Assembly (NCBI GenBank): GCA_945907045.1
Contig: CAMDSH010000025.1
Coordinates: forward strand, 1-52,879
Reading direction: 5' to 3'
DNA: 52,879 nucleotides
Source: Rhizobium sp. Q54
Lineage (GTDB): Bacteria > Pseudomonadota > Alphaproteobacteria > Rhizobiales > Xanthobacteraceae
Made by a program: the position numbers and the translations under genes. Within the stretch, counting starts at the first letter, position 1, and each line of letters starts with the position of its first letter. This document shows positions 24,966 through 32,940 of the stretch, in pieces. The notes under the pieces were generated by a model. That model searched no databases, was not told the DNA's origin, and saw only the letters and a list, made by a program, of their open reading frames with translations.

Positions 24966-25763
24966 TTAGTTCGGAGCGGGAAACAATTCGCTGCTGCGGC
25001 CACTGATCCAATAAGCAAGGAGGCCGATCCATTCGCGCATCGCCTGATCGGTGCGCAACAGACCGCCCGACAAGGTATGGGAGAAACGAAACATGTCCGC
25101 CCCGCGTTCGGCACGCCGATCCACCGGATAAGCCTCGACGGCGAAGCCCGCGCGGCGGAAGCTGCCGATGGCGCGCGGCATGTGGCTCGCTGACGTAACG
25201 AGCAGCCAGCGTTCGCCCGGTTTTGGATTCAGCAATTCCCTGGTGAAGGCCGCGTTCTCGGCGGTGTTGCGCGACTTTCCTTCGAGCAGGACGCGTTCAC
25301 GCGCTACATTGAGTTTTTCGAACACCGGCAGCACGAAATCGGTCTCCGCCGGGCCGCCGGGGATCAGGCTGCCGTTTCCGCCGGTGTAGATAACGCGCGC
25401 CGAAGGATATTGCTGCGCCAGTTTCCCGGCCGCGGTGATGCGTTCGGCTGAACTCGTCAGCACGGCCTCGCCGCGCGCTTGCGATAGCTCTGGCGATATC
25501 GCACCGCCGAGTACGATGATGCCTGTTGGCGCACCGCGCGCTGAGTCCCATGGCGGAAAGCGGTCTTCCAGCGTTGCCGACAAAAAACCGCCTAACGGAG
25601 AAAATCCGGCGAGAGCCAACAGAATGAGGCTCGCCGCCGCCAGCGCGCGGCCCGTGCGCTTGAAACGCGTAAGCCACAGCACCAAACCCGCGATCCCGGC
25701 GGCGATGAACAGATTGGACGGCAGCGCGAGAAAGGCGGCGGTTTTTGAGAGAAAGAAAAACAT
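24966..25763 (-). CDS. YdcF family (DUF218) membrane protein
   Basis: A 265-residue protein with two N-terminal membrane helices (about 8-30 and 38-58) and a Rossmann-like DUF218 domain: GIIVLGGAISPELSQARGE, VIYTGGNGSLIPGG, LLEGKSRNTAENAAF, and LLVTSASHMPRAIGSFRRAG. Members such as ElyC and SanA act in envelope maintenance, probably on lipid-carrier or peptidoglycan precursors. It is the last gene of the six-gene minus-strand run with the RraA-like gene 26 bases upstream. Confidence 0.88.
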   Translation of the reverse strand: MFFFLSKTAAFLALPSNLFIAAGIAGLVLWLTRFKRTGRALAAASLILLALAGFSPLGGFLSATLEDRFPPWDSARGAPTGIIVLGGAISPELSQARGEAVLTSSAERITAAGKLAQQYPSARVIYTGGNGSLIPGGPAETDFVLPVFEKLNVARERVLLEGKSRNTAENAAFTRELLNPKPGERWLLVTSASHMPRAIGSFRRAGFAVEAYPVDRRAERGADMFRFSHTLSGGLLRTDQAMREWIGLLAYWISGRSSELFPAPN

Positions 25764-25789
25764 CTGTCGCGATCCTCAAAAGCTCCGCG

Positions 25790-26485
25790 TCAATTTTTCT
25801 TCTTCCACTCTTCGTAGCGCTTCTTGTTTTCCTCGTTCGGCGGATAGAGGCCGGGCAGCTTCGCGCCCTTCTCCACCTCCTGCACCAGCCAGCTTTCCAT
25901 CCGCTCATGCTCGGCGCCCTCGTTGGCGACGAAATCGGCGAGGTCCTTCGGGATCACCACCGCGCCGTCATCGTCGGCAACGATGATGTCGCCGGGGAAT
26001 ATCGCGCTCCCGCCGCAGCCAATGGGTTCGTTCCAGCCCACAAACGTGAGCTGATTGACCGACGCCGGCGCTGCCACGCCCGCGCACCAGATCGGCAGTC
26101 CCGTGCCGAGGATGCCATGCTTGTCGCGCATCGCGCCGTCCGTGATTAGGGCCGTCACGCCGCGCTTGACCATCCGCATGCACAGGATGTCGCCGAAAAT
26201 TCCGGCGGAGGTAACGCCCATCGCGTCCGCCACGACGACGACGCCTTCCGGCATGTCTTCGATGGCGCCGCGCGTCGAGATCGGCTTCGACCAGCTCTCA
26301 GGCGTCGCAAGGTCCTCGCGCACCGGCACGAAACGCAGCGTGAAGGCGGGACCAACCACGCGCTTGCCGCCGCCCGCAAAGGGCATCGCGCCCGTCATCC
26401 AGCAGCGGCGGATGCCTTTTTTCAGCAACATCGTCGTGATGGTGCCGGTGGTGACCTGTTGCAGCGTCTTGAGCGCGTCCTTCAT
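25790..26485 (-). CDS. RraA/HMG aldolase family protein
   Basis: A 231-residue protein of the RraA family, whose enzymatic members are class II 4-hydroxy-4-methyl-2-oxoglutarate/4-carboxy-4-hydroxy-2-oxoadipate aldolases. Features: DALKTLQQVTTGTITTML at the start, VVVADAMGVTSAGIFGDILC, GVTALITDGAMRD (the Arg-Asp pair that binds substrate and metal), and GDIIVADDDGAVVIPKDLA. The C-terminal EWKKKN tail is charged. It follows the VUT gene by 12 bases. Whether it is an aldolase or a regulator of RNase E cannot be read from sequence; the D/R residues favour an aldolase. Confidence 0.85.
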   Translation of the reverse strand: MKDALKTLQQVTTGTITTMLLKKGIRRCWMTGAMPFAGGGKRVVGPAFTLRFVPVREDLATPESWSKPISTRGAIEDMPEGVVVVADAMGVTSAGIFGDILCMRMVKRGVTALITDGAMRDKHGILGTGLPIWCAGVAAPASVNQLTFVGWNEPIGCGGSAIFPGDIIVADDDGAVVIPKDLADFVANEGAEHERMESWLVQEVEKGAKLPGLYPPNEENKKRYEEWKKKN

Positions 26486-26497
26486 CGAAAGTCCCCA

Positions 26498-27061
26498 TCA
26501 AGCCGGTTTAAGTCCGAGCCGCTCGTCGCGGCGGCGCAGCAGCGCAACGAACGGGATCGACAGCAATACCATCCAGGATTTTCCGACGACCTGGCCGAGC
26601 AGAAATTCCAGCGAGCCGAAAGCCAGCCACAAAAAGACGATGGAATCGATCACCAGCCCAACGACACTCGACGCCACCACGGCAACGATAAGCTGGCGGC
26701 GAGCGAGCGGCGTGTAGACTGCCAAATCAGCGAATTCGGAAAGAAGAAACGCGCAGGCCGACGCGATCACCAGCGACGGCGGCGCGACGGCGGCGGAAAT
26801 CGCGGCGCCGGCAATGACCGCCCCCACCCCGAAGCCGATGCCGAGGCGGCGCTGCACCAGATCGCGCAGCACCAGCGCGACGCCGATCATCAGCACGCCG
26901 GACGGCGCCATCAGATGCGGCGCGACCGGAATGAGGCACGGGCCATTCGGCACGCATAGCGTTCCCACATGCCCGATCATCCAGTTCGCCACCGGAATGG
27001 TGAGGCAGAACAGGATCAGGAAAACCCAGCCTTCGATTTTGCGCCGCTTGTCGTTCGTCAT
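26498..27061 (-). CDS. VUT family (YhhQ-like) queuosine precursor transporter
   Basis: A 187-residue integral membrane protein with about five or six helices. The VUT-family signature is [23 protein letters not shown] and later [21 protein letters not shown], with [11 protein letters not shown] near the end. YhhQ in E. coli imports preQ0/preQ1. Its start overlaps the stop of queC by 4 bases, so the two are translationally coupled; this context supports the transport of 7-deazaguanine precursors here. Confidence 0.88.
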   Translation of the reverse strand: MTNDKRRKIEGWVFLILFCLTIPVANWMIGHVGTLCVPNGPCLIPVAPHLMAPSGVLMIGVALVLRDLVQRRLGIGFGVGAVIAGAAISAAVAPPSLVIASACAFLLSEFADLAVYTPLARRQLIVAVVASSVVGLVIDSIVFLWLAFGSLEFLLGQVVGKSWMVLLSIPFVALLRRRDERLGLKPA

Positions 27062-27789
27062 CGCTTGCTTCTCTCAGTCATAAATTTCGCAAAACCTTTT
27101 GCCCGCAACTCGCACGCCGGGCATTTGCCGCAACCATAACCCCAATCGTGACGCTTGGTCCGGTCTCCCAGATAGCAACTATGCGTCTCCTCGATCACCA
27201 GATCGAGGAATTCCTCGCCGCCGAGTTCGGCCGCCAGCGCGAAGGTCGCGGCCTTGTCGATCCACATCAGTGGCGTATGGATCGACAGCTCGCGGTCCAT
27301 GCCCAAAGTGAGCGCCGTCTGCATAGCCTTGATGGTGGCGTCGCGGCAATCGGGGTAACCGGAATAATCCGTCTCGCACATGCCGGCGGCCAGATGCCCC
27401 GCGCCGCGCCGGTAAGCCAGCGCTCCGGCAAAGGTTAGGAAGACGAGATTGCGGCCGGGCACGAATGTGGTGGGCAGGCCGTTGCAGGCGATCTCAATCG
27501 CCATATCGCGCGTCAGTGCGGTTTCGGACATCGCAGCGAGCGCGTCGAGCTTGACGGTGTGATCTTCGCCGAGGCGCGCCTTCCATTCACTCTTCATCGC
27601 TGCCATGCGCTCGCGTATGCGCGCGCGCATCGACAGCTCAACCACGTGGCGCTGGCCGTAATCGAAGCCAACGGTTTCGACATGAGCGAAACGCTGCAGC
27701 GCCCAGGCGAGGCAAACGGTGGAATCCTGTCCGCCGGAAAACAGAACGAGCGCGCATTGCGAACTTGTTTCAGTACTCACGAATCCCAC
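27058..27789 (-). CDS. queC: 7-cyano-7-deazaguanine synthase
   Basis: A 243-residue ATP-dependent ligase that converts 7-carboxy-7-deazaguanine and ammonia to preQ0, on the way to queuosine in tRNA. The PP-loop is LFSGGQDST (residues about 16-24) and the zinc-binding cysteines appear near the C-terminus in [16 protein letters not shown], with the earlier [12 protein letters not shown]. Length is normal. The start is a GTG at 27789, overlapping the end of the preceding aldo/keto reductase by 13 bases; a second GTG at 27780 is possible. queD, queE and folE are not in the window. Confidence 0.93.
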   Translation of the reverse strand: MGFVSTETSSQCALVLFSGGQDSTVCLAWALQRFAHVETVGFDYGQRHVVELSMRARIRERMAAMKSEWKARLGEDHTVKLDALAAMSETALTRDMAIEIACNGLPTTFVPGRNLVFLTFAGALAYRRGAGHLAAGMCETDYSGYPDCRDATIKAMQTALTLGMDRELSIHTPLMWIDKAATFALAAELGGEEFLDLVIEETHSCYLGDRTKRHDWGYGCGKCPACELRAKGFAKFMTERSKR

Positions 27790-28595
27790 TTCGGCGACCA
27801 GTTCCAGTCGACGATGCGGCCGCCCTTGCGCGCCAGCCCCGCGATTTCCTTCATCTCCGCCGCCGACAATTCAAAATCGAAAATGGCGAAATTCTCCGAC
27901 AGGCGCTCGATGCGGCTGGTGCGCGGAATGACAATAATGTCCTGCTGCGTGAGCCAGCGCAGGCAGACCTGCGCCGCGGTCTTGCCGTACGCTTTGCCGA
28001 TGCGCGAGAGCACCGCGTCATCGGTAGCACCGCCTTTGGCAACCGGGCTGTAGGCGGTCACCGCCATGCCGTGGCGCGAGCACGCCGCGATCACCTTGTC
28101 CTGATTGAGATAGGGATGGCACTCGATCTGATTGCAGACCAGCGGCTCGGTCGAAAGCTTTACCGCCTGATCGAGCAATGCGACGGTGAAATTCGACACG
28201 CCGATATGGCGCGCCATGCCCGCGCGCTTGACCTTGCAGAGCGCGCCGATGGTTTCGGCGAGCGGCACGCGCGGGTTCGGCCAGTGGATCAGCAGCAGGT
28301 CGATCTCGGACAACCGGAGTTGAGAAAGGCTTTCCTTCACCGAGCGCTCGAGTTTTTCCGGGCTAAGGTTTTCCGGCTGGACCTTGGTGGTGACCATCAC
28401 CTCGTCACGCCGCCCGGAAGCGCGCACGCCGTCGCCGACCGCCGCCTCGTTGCCGTACATCTGCGCGGTGTCGATGTGGCGATAGCCGATGCCGATGGCC
28501 TGCTCGGTCAGCCGCGCGCAGTCGCGTCCGCGCAAATCCCAGGTCCCGAGACCGATAATCGGGATATGCGCGCCGTTAGCCTCGATAACTTGCAT
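27777..28595 (-). CDS. Aldo/keto reductase (second of a tandem pair)
   Basis: A 272-residue NADPH-dependent oxidoreductase of the AKR family. The catalytic tetrad is visible: Asp and Tyr in [14 protein letters not shown], Lys in VMVTTKVQ, and His in LLLIHWPNP. The cofactor end shows [15 protein letters not shown]. It starts on TGATG, sharing one base with the stop of its tandem paralogue, so translation is coupled. The two proteins align throughout (IEANGAxIPIxGLGT start, [21 protein letters not shown] in the middle) and come from a local duplication. Its 3' end overlaps queC. Confidence 0.92.
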   Translation of the reverse strand: MQVIEANGAHIPIIGLGTWDLRGRDCARLTEQAIGIGYRHIDTAQMYGNEAAVGDGVRASGRRDEVMVTTKVQPENLSPEKLERSVKESLSQLRLSEIDLLLIHWPNPRVPLAETIGALCKVKRAGMARHIGVSNFTVALLDQAVKLSTEPLVCNQIECHPYLNQDKVIAACSRHGMAVTAYSPVAKGGATDDAVLSRIGKAYGKTAAQVCLRWLTQQDIIVIPRTSRIERLSENFAIFDFELSAAEMKEIAGLARKGGRIVDWNWSPKWDS

Positions 28596-29431
28596 CAGGT
28601 ATCCCACACCGGCGCGTGTGGCGGATTGACGACGCGCATGTTGGTGGCGTTGAGTTTCTTCAACTCGGCCATTTCGGCGTCGGTCAGCTTGAAATTGAAA
28701 ATATCGAGATTGGCCTGCAAATGCGCGGGCGTCGCGGTGCGCGGAATGGCGGCGATCCCGAGCTGCGCGAGATAACGCAGCGATACCTGCGCCGATGTCT
28801 TGCCGTGCGCCTTGCCGATGCGCTCCAGCACGTCGTTGCCCGGCGCCTTGCCGCGCGCGATCGGGCAATAGGCGACCACCGCCATGCCCTTCTTTTTGGA
28901 CGCAGCGATCACCTTGTCCTGATTGATGAAGGGGTGCACTTCGATCTGGTTGCACACCAGCGGCTCGGACGTGACCGACCATGCTTCATCGAGCAGCGCG
29001 GTGGTGAAGTTCGCGACGCCGATATGTTTGGTCTTGCCGTCGCGCTTGGCCTTGTTGAGCGCGCCGACGCTTAATTTGAGCGGAATGTCTTTGTTGTTCC
29101 AGTGGATCAGCAGCAGATCGACCTGCGGAATTTTCAGGTTCGCAAGGCTCTGGTCAAGGACGCGGGCGAAATCATCCGGCATCAGATCGTTCTGCCGCAC
29201 CTTGGTGCAGATGAAAACCTGATCGCGCTTCTTGCCCGAAGCTGCAAAGCCCTCGCCCACTTCCTTTTCGTTGCCGTAGAACGCCGCCGTGTCGAGATGG
29301 GTGTAGCCGATCCGCAGTGCGTCCTGCGTCGCCTGCACGCAGACATTGTCCTTCAGCGTCATGGTGCCAAGACCGACGATGGGAATGCGGGCGCCGTTGG
29401 CTTCGATGACGTGAGCGTCGGCAGCGGACAT
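28595..29431 (-). CDS. Aldo/keto reductase (first of a tandem pair)
   Basis: A 278-residue AKR enzyme with the tetrad Asp/Tyr in YTHLDTAAFYGNE, Lys in FICTKVRQ, and His in LLLIHWNNK. Substrate is probably a small aldehyde or ketone reduced with NADPH. The ATG at 29431 (MSAADAHVIEANG) has a perfect AGGAG 7 bases before it; in-frame codons further upstream are discarded. It heads the packed minus-strand run AKR-AKR-queC-VUT-RraA-YdcF. Confidence 0.92.
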   Translation of the reverse strand: MSAADAHVIEANGARIPIVGLGTMTLKDNVCVQATQDALRIGYTHLDTAAFYGNEKEVGEGFAASGKKRDQVFICTKVRQNDLMPDDFARVLDQSLANLKIPQVDLLLIHWNNKDIPLKLSVGALNKAKRDGKTKHIGVANFTTALLDEAWSVTSEPLVCNQIEVHPFINQDKVIAASKKKGMAVVAYCPIARGKAPGNDVLERIGKAHGKTSAQVSLRYLAQLGIAAIPRTATPAHLQANLDIFNFKLTDAEMAELKKLNATNMRVVNPPHAPVWDT

Positions 29432-29618
29432 AAGGGAACTCCTGAATGGGGACATGACGGAAGGGCATGCGGCGGGAGAATGCCCGGTCAGCATGGCCCT
29501 GCCAACCGGCTCATCCGGTAGCCGCGTTTCGCGGTCCCGCATAAAGATCACGCAAATAATCGCGAAGTAGCGCGGCACCGTTATGTGCAGCGCCAAGCTG
29601 TTGGCAGATGTTCTTACA

Positions 29619-29633
29619 TTGGAATAATTCAAG
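29619..29633. promoter_or_regulatory. Possible Irr (iron control element) box
   Basis: TTGGAATAATTCAAG matches the rhizobial iron-control-element pattern TTAGAA-YNR-TTCTAA at 12 of 15 positions, with an exact GAA-TAA-TTC core at 29622-29630. It lies in an unusually A/T-rich 274-base gap, 73 bases before the cupredoxin/FTR1 iron-uptake pair. Assignment is by motif and context only. Confidence 0.4.
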
Positions 29634-29705
29634 TCTGGAAAAATACTATTGCATCAATGGTTTTTAATGCTTTTCTGAGTACACAAGACAATCAGGAAAG
29701 CCGGT

Positions 29706-30041
29706 ATGCGCATTTTGTTGCTGTCCTTCATGCTTGCGGCTTTTGCCGTCAGTGCGCCTGTTGGCGGCGCCAGTTCGAATGACGACATCGTCATCATCAT
29801 CAAGGATCACCGTTTCACCCCCTCCGAGGTGAAGGTGCCGGCCAACAAACGCGTCACCATCACCGTCATCAACGACGATGTGACGCCGGAAGAATTCGAG
29901 AGCCACCCGATGAAGGTGGAGAAGGTCATCCCCGGCAAGTCGAAGGCGACGGTCCGCATCGGGCCGCTCAAGCCCGGCCGCTACGAATTCATCGGCGAAT
30001 TTCACGAGGCCACCGCCAAGGGCGTGGTCATCGCGGAGTAA
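29706..30041 (+). CDS. Secreted cupredoxin-fold protein of an iron uptake pair
   Basis: A 111-residue protein with a signal peptide (residues 1-22) and a single cupredoxin fold: IVIIIKDHRFTPSEVKVPANKRVTITVIND. Ligand candidates are His in FESHPMK and GEFHEATAKG with nearby Met, but there is no Cys, so a blue type-1 copper site is excluded; this is the pattern of EfeO/P19-like iron-uptake cupredoxins. It sits 3 bases before the FTR1 permease gene, so it most likely binds or oxidises ferrous iron in the periplasm for that permease. Confidence 0.85.
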   Translation: MRILLLSFMLAAFAVSAPVGGASSNDDIVIIIKDHRFTPSEVKVPANKRVTITVINDDVTPEEFESHPMKVEKVIPGKSKATVRIGPLKPGRYEFIGEFHEATAKGVVIAE

Positions 30042-30044
30042 TCC

Positions 30045-30866
30045 ATGCTCGGCGCCCTGCTCATCGTTTTTCGCGAAGTCATCGAAGCCGGCTTGATCAT
30101 CGGCATCGTGATGGCGGCAACGCGCGGCGTCATCGGGCGCGGACGCTGGATCACGATCGGCATTGTAGCGGGCATCGTCGGCGCCGCCGTGGTGGCGGCT
30201 TTTGCCGGCGCGATCTCCGACGCGTTCGAAGGATCGGGACAGGAACTGTTCAACGCCTGCGTGCTCGGCACCGCCGTGGTGATGCTGATGTGGCACAACG
30301 CCTGGATGGCGCGGCACGGCCGCGAGATCGCGATGCAAATGCGCGAACTGGGCACGGCTGTGAGCGAAGGCGCGCGCCCGCTCACGGCGCTGGCCATCGT
30401 CATCGGCCTTGCGGTGCTGCGCGAAGGCTCGGAAGTCGTGCTGTTCCTCTACGGAATTTTCGCCTCCGGCACGAGCGGGTCAGCGCTATTGCTCGGCAGC
30501 GCGCTGGGCGTCGCCGCCGGCGCGGCCTTCACGGCGCTCACTTATTACGGATTGCTGGCGATACCGTCACGGCACATTTTCTCGGTGACCAGCCTGTTGA
30601 TCGCGCTGCTTGCCGCCGGCATGGCGGCGCAGGCGGTGCAGTTCCTCAACGCCGGCGGGATCGTCACCGCGCTCGACGGCATATTGTGGGACACGTCCGC
30701 GTTCCTGTCGGAAGGCAGCCTGACCGGGAAACTGCTGCACATTCTCGTCGGCTACACCGCGCGCCCGACCGAGATGCAGATGATCGTCTATATCACGACG
30801 CTGTTCGTGATGGCGCTGCTGATGCGGCTGGCGCGCTATTCGCCGCCGAAGCCGGTAGCGGTTTAA
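30045..30866 (+). CDS. FTR1 family iron permease (EfeU-like)
   Basis: A 273-residue membrane protein with seven predicted helices and the two iron-binding REXXE motifs of the family: REVIE in VFREVIEAGLIIG near residue 10 and REGSE in LREGSEVVLFLYG near residue 130. It carries iron across the inner membrane. Gap to the cupredoxin gene is 3 bases. No EfeB peroxidase gene is near, so this is a two-gene Efe-like system. It ends 3 bases from the convergent XRE gene. Confidence 0.93.
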   Translation: MLGALLIVFREVIEAGLIIGIVMAATRGVIGRGRWITIGIVAGIVGAAVVAAFAGAISDAFEGSGQELFNACVLGTAVVMLMWHNAWMARHGREIAMQMRELGTAVSEGARPLTALAIVIGLAVLREGSEVVLFLYGIFASGTSGSALLLGSALGVAAGAAFTALTYYGLLAIPSRHIFSVTSLLIALLAAGMAAQAVQFLNAGGIVTALDGILWDTSAFLSEGSLTGKLLHILVGYTARPTEMQMIVYITTLFVMALLMRLARYSPPKPVAV

Positions 30867-30869
30867 GAC

Positions 30870-31157
30870 TTAGCGTCTTTTGCCACCCAACGCCGCGAAG
30901 GCAACATCCGGCGCGCTGTTGATCAGCTTGAGCAGCGCGCGCGCAGGACCGCGCGGTGCGCGCTTGCCCTGCTCCCAGTTGCGCACGGTTTCAATCGGCA
31001 CTTCGATGCTTTTCGCGAACGCCGCCTGCGTGAGCTGTGTGCGCTGGCGCACGTGGCGGGCGAAAGCTGCCGGATTTTTGTGATCGACCGTCCGCTCGCT
31101 GCCGTCGTCCAGAATTTCGACGATCCTGCCGTCGGCTTTAAGGCGCACCCGCATCAT
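30870..31157 (-). CDS. XRE-type helix-turn-helix protein (antitoxin-like)
   Basis: A 95-residue protein with a short N-terminal strand region (VRLKADGRIVEIL) followed by an HTH domain: FARHVRQRTQLTQAAFAKSIEVPIETVRNWEQGKRAPRGPARALLKLI. This layout is like HigA/NadS-type antitoxins and also like stand-alone XRE regulators. No toxin gene lies beside it; the neighbours are the convergent FTR1 gene and the LprI-like gene. Start at 31157 has GGGAACC upstream; 31154 and 31172 are alternatives. Confidence 0.8.
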   Translation of the reverse strand: MMRVRLKADGRIVEILDDGSERTVDHKNPAAFARHVRQRTQLTQAAFAKSIEVPIETVRNWEQGKRAPRGPARALLKLINSAPDVAFAALGGKRR

Positions 31158-31218
31158 GGCCCGGTTCCCCAAAATGGTGACTAGGCCATTGCACTACATG
31201 ATTCGCGGAGGAAAAAAG

Positions 31219-31692
31219 TTAACGCGAGGGGTAGCGCATCAGATACAGCGCGCGCTGCGCGACCTCGCCGTTGAAGCATACGGCCATCATTGGATGGGCC
31301 ATCGTGCCCTGGAATTTCGTGTAGATCGCATTGCACTTGGCGTCTTTCGCCTTGATCCAGGCGCGTTGCTGGTCGCGCAGCGTGGCAAACTGCCCGGGCG
31401 GCAGTTTCTCGCGCAGCGCGGTGTATTCCGAATTCAGGATGACGTCCCAGGCGACTTCCGAGCGGCGATTGCAATCGCGCACGGTTGAATCGTAATCGTT
31501 GCCGACCGCGGCCATGCAGGTTTTCGCGATCAGCTCGACGCAGGTCCGATCGCCCGCCTTGCTGCCGCCTTTGCTCCTGATGCATTCGCGCAGCGCGGGG
31601 GCATCGGCCGGATCGTGATCGTCCGGCGCGGCGATGGCGGCGATGGGCGCGGCGGCGATAATTGCAACCAACAGCCATGTGCGCGGGTTCAT
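31219..31692 (-). CDS. LprI-like (DUF1311) secreted protein
   Basis: A 157-residue protein with a signal peptide (about 1-21, cleaved after AIAA), then the DUF1311 pattern: WDVILNSEYTALREKLPPGQFATLRDQQRAWIKAKDAKC. Six or so cysteines (ECIRSKG, RTCVEL, KTCMAA, RDCNRR, AKCNAI, AVCFNG) suggest disulphides. Members of this family include lysozyme inhibitors. The start at 31692 follows AGGGGA. It lies 10 bases after the isovaleryl-CoA dehydrogenase gene on the same strand. Confidence 0.85.
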   Translation of the reverse strand: MNPRTWLLVAIIAAAPIAAIAAPDDHDPADAPALRECIRSKGGSKAGDRTCVELIAKTCMAAVGNDYDSTVRDCNRRSEVAWDVILNSEYTALREKLPPGQFATLRDQQRAWIKAKDAKCNAIYTKFQGTMAHPMMAVCFNGEVAQRALYLMRYPSR

Positions 31693-31702
31693 CGCGATCC
31701 CC

Positions 31703-32875
31703 TCACCGCGTCTTCTCAAAAATTTCCCGGCCGATCAGCATGCGGCGAATTTCCGAGGTGCCTGCGCCGATCTCGTAGAGTTTGGCGTCGCGCAGCAGGC
31801 GGCCGCACGGAAAGTCGTTGATATAGCCGTTGCCGCCGAGGCACTGGATCGCTTCCAGCGCCATCCAGGTCGCGCGCTCGGCGGCGTAGAGGATCGCGCC
31901 GGCGGCGTCCTCGCGCGTGGTGCGGCCATCGTCGCAAGCGCGCGCCACAGCGTACACATACGACTTGGCGGCATTCATGGTGACGTACATGTCGGCAAGC
32001 TTGGCCTGCACGAGCTGAAAGTTGCCGATCGCCTGTCCGAACTGCTGGCGGTCGTGCACATACGGGATCACCACGTCCATGCACGCCTGCATCAGGCCGA
32101 GCGGACCGGCGGCGAGCACCACGCGCTCATAATCGAGGCCCGACATCAGCACGTTGACGCCGTTGCCGACGGCACCGAGCACATTCGCGTCCGGCACTTC
32201 GCAATCCTCGAACACAAGCTCGCTGGTGTCGGAGCCGCGCATGCCCAGCTTGTCGAGTTTCTGTGCCGCCTTGAAACCCTTGAAGCCCTTTTCGATGATA
32301 AACGCGGTGATGCCGCGCGCGCCCGCGGTGCGGTCGGTCTTGGCGTAAACCACCAGCGTGTCGGCGACCGGGCCGTTGGTGATCCACATCTTCGAACCGT
32401 TGAGAATGTAGCGGTCGCCCTTTTTATCGGCGCGCGTGCGCATGGAAACGACATCGGACCCGGCGCCCGGTTCGGACATCGCCAGCGCGCCGACGTGCTC
32501 GCCGGAAATCAGTTTCGGCAGATAGCGGCGGCGCTGCTCGTCGGTGCCGTTGCGGCGAAGCTGATTGACGCACAAATTCGAATGCGCGCCATAGGAGAGA
32601 CCGACGGAGCCGGACGCGCGCGATACTTCCTCCATCGCGACGCAATGCGCGAGATAACCAAGCCCCGCCCCGCCCCATTCTTCTTCCACCGTGAGGCCAT
32701 GCAGGCCGAGCGCGCCCATCTCCGGCCACAGGTCGCGCGGAAACGTATTGGAGCGATCGATCTCGTCGGCGCGCGGCGCGATGCGGTCCTTCGCGAAGCC
32801 GCTCACGCTCTTGCGCAGCATCTCGATGTCGGCACCAAGGCCGAAATCGAACCCGCTCCAGGCATTCGGGATCAT
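31703..32875 (-). CDS. ivd: Isovaleryl-CoA dehydrogenase
   Basis: A 390-residue acyl-CoA dehydrogenase that oxidises isovaleryl-CoA to 3-methylcrotonyl-CoA in leucine degradation, handing electrons to ETF. FAD and substrate signatures are [42 protein letters not shown]. Isovaleryl-CoA dehydrogenases take their catalytic Glu from an unusual position in helix G, and here [14 protein letters not shown] carries it; the position used by other family members reads Ala in [11 protein letters not shown]. These two points favour Ivd over other acyl-CoA dehydrogenases. The next enzyme in the path, MccAB, is encoded elsewhere in the window. Confidence 0.9.
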   Translation of the reverse strand: MIPNAWSGFDFGLGADIEMLRKSVSGFAKDRIAPRADEIDRSNTFPRDLWPEMGALGLHGLTVEEEWGGAGLGYLAHCVAMEEVSRASGSVGLSYGAHSNLCVNQLRRNGTDEQRRRYLPKLISGEHVGALAMSEPGAGSDVVSMRTRADKKGDRYILNGSKMWITNGPVADTLVVYAKTDRTAGARGITAFIIEKGFKGFKAAQKLDKLGMRGSDTSELVFEDCEVPDANVLGAVGNGVNVLMSGLDYERVVLAAGPLGLMQACMDVVIPYVHDRQQFGQAIGNFQLVQAKLADMYVTMNAAKSYVYAVARACDDGRTTREDAAGAILYAAERATWMALEAIQCLGGNGYINDFPCGRLLRDAKLYEIGAGTSEIRRMLIGREIFEKTR

Positions 32876-32940
32876 CGGCGGCTCCTTCAGCCGCCAAATG
32901 TATAGGCTGCAGGCCGCGCTGTCAGGCCGGACGGAACGCC

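Noticed and set aside
30870..31157. Complete toxin-antitoxin pair
   Set aside because: No toxin-like gene is adjacent on either side.
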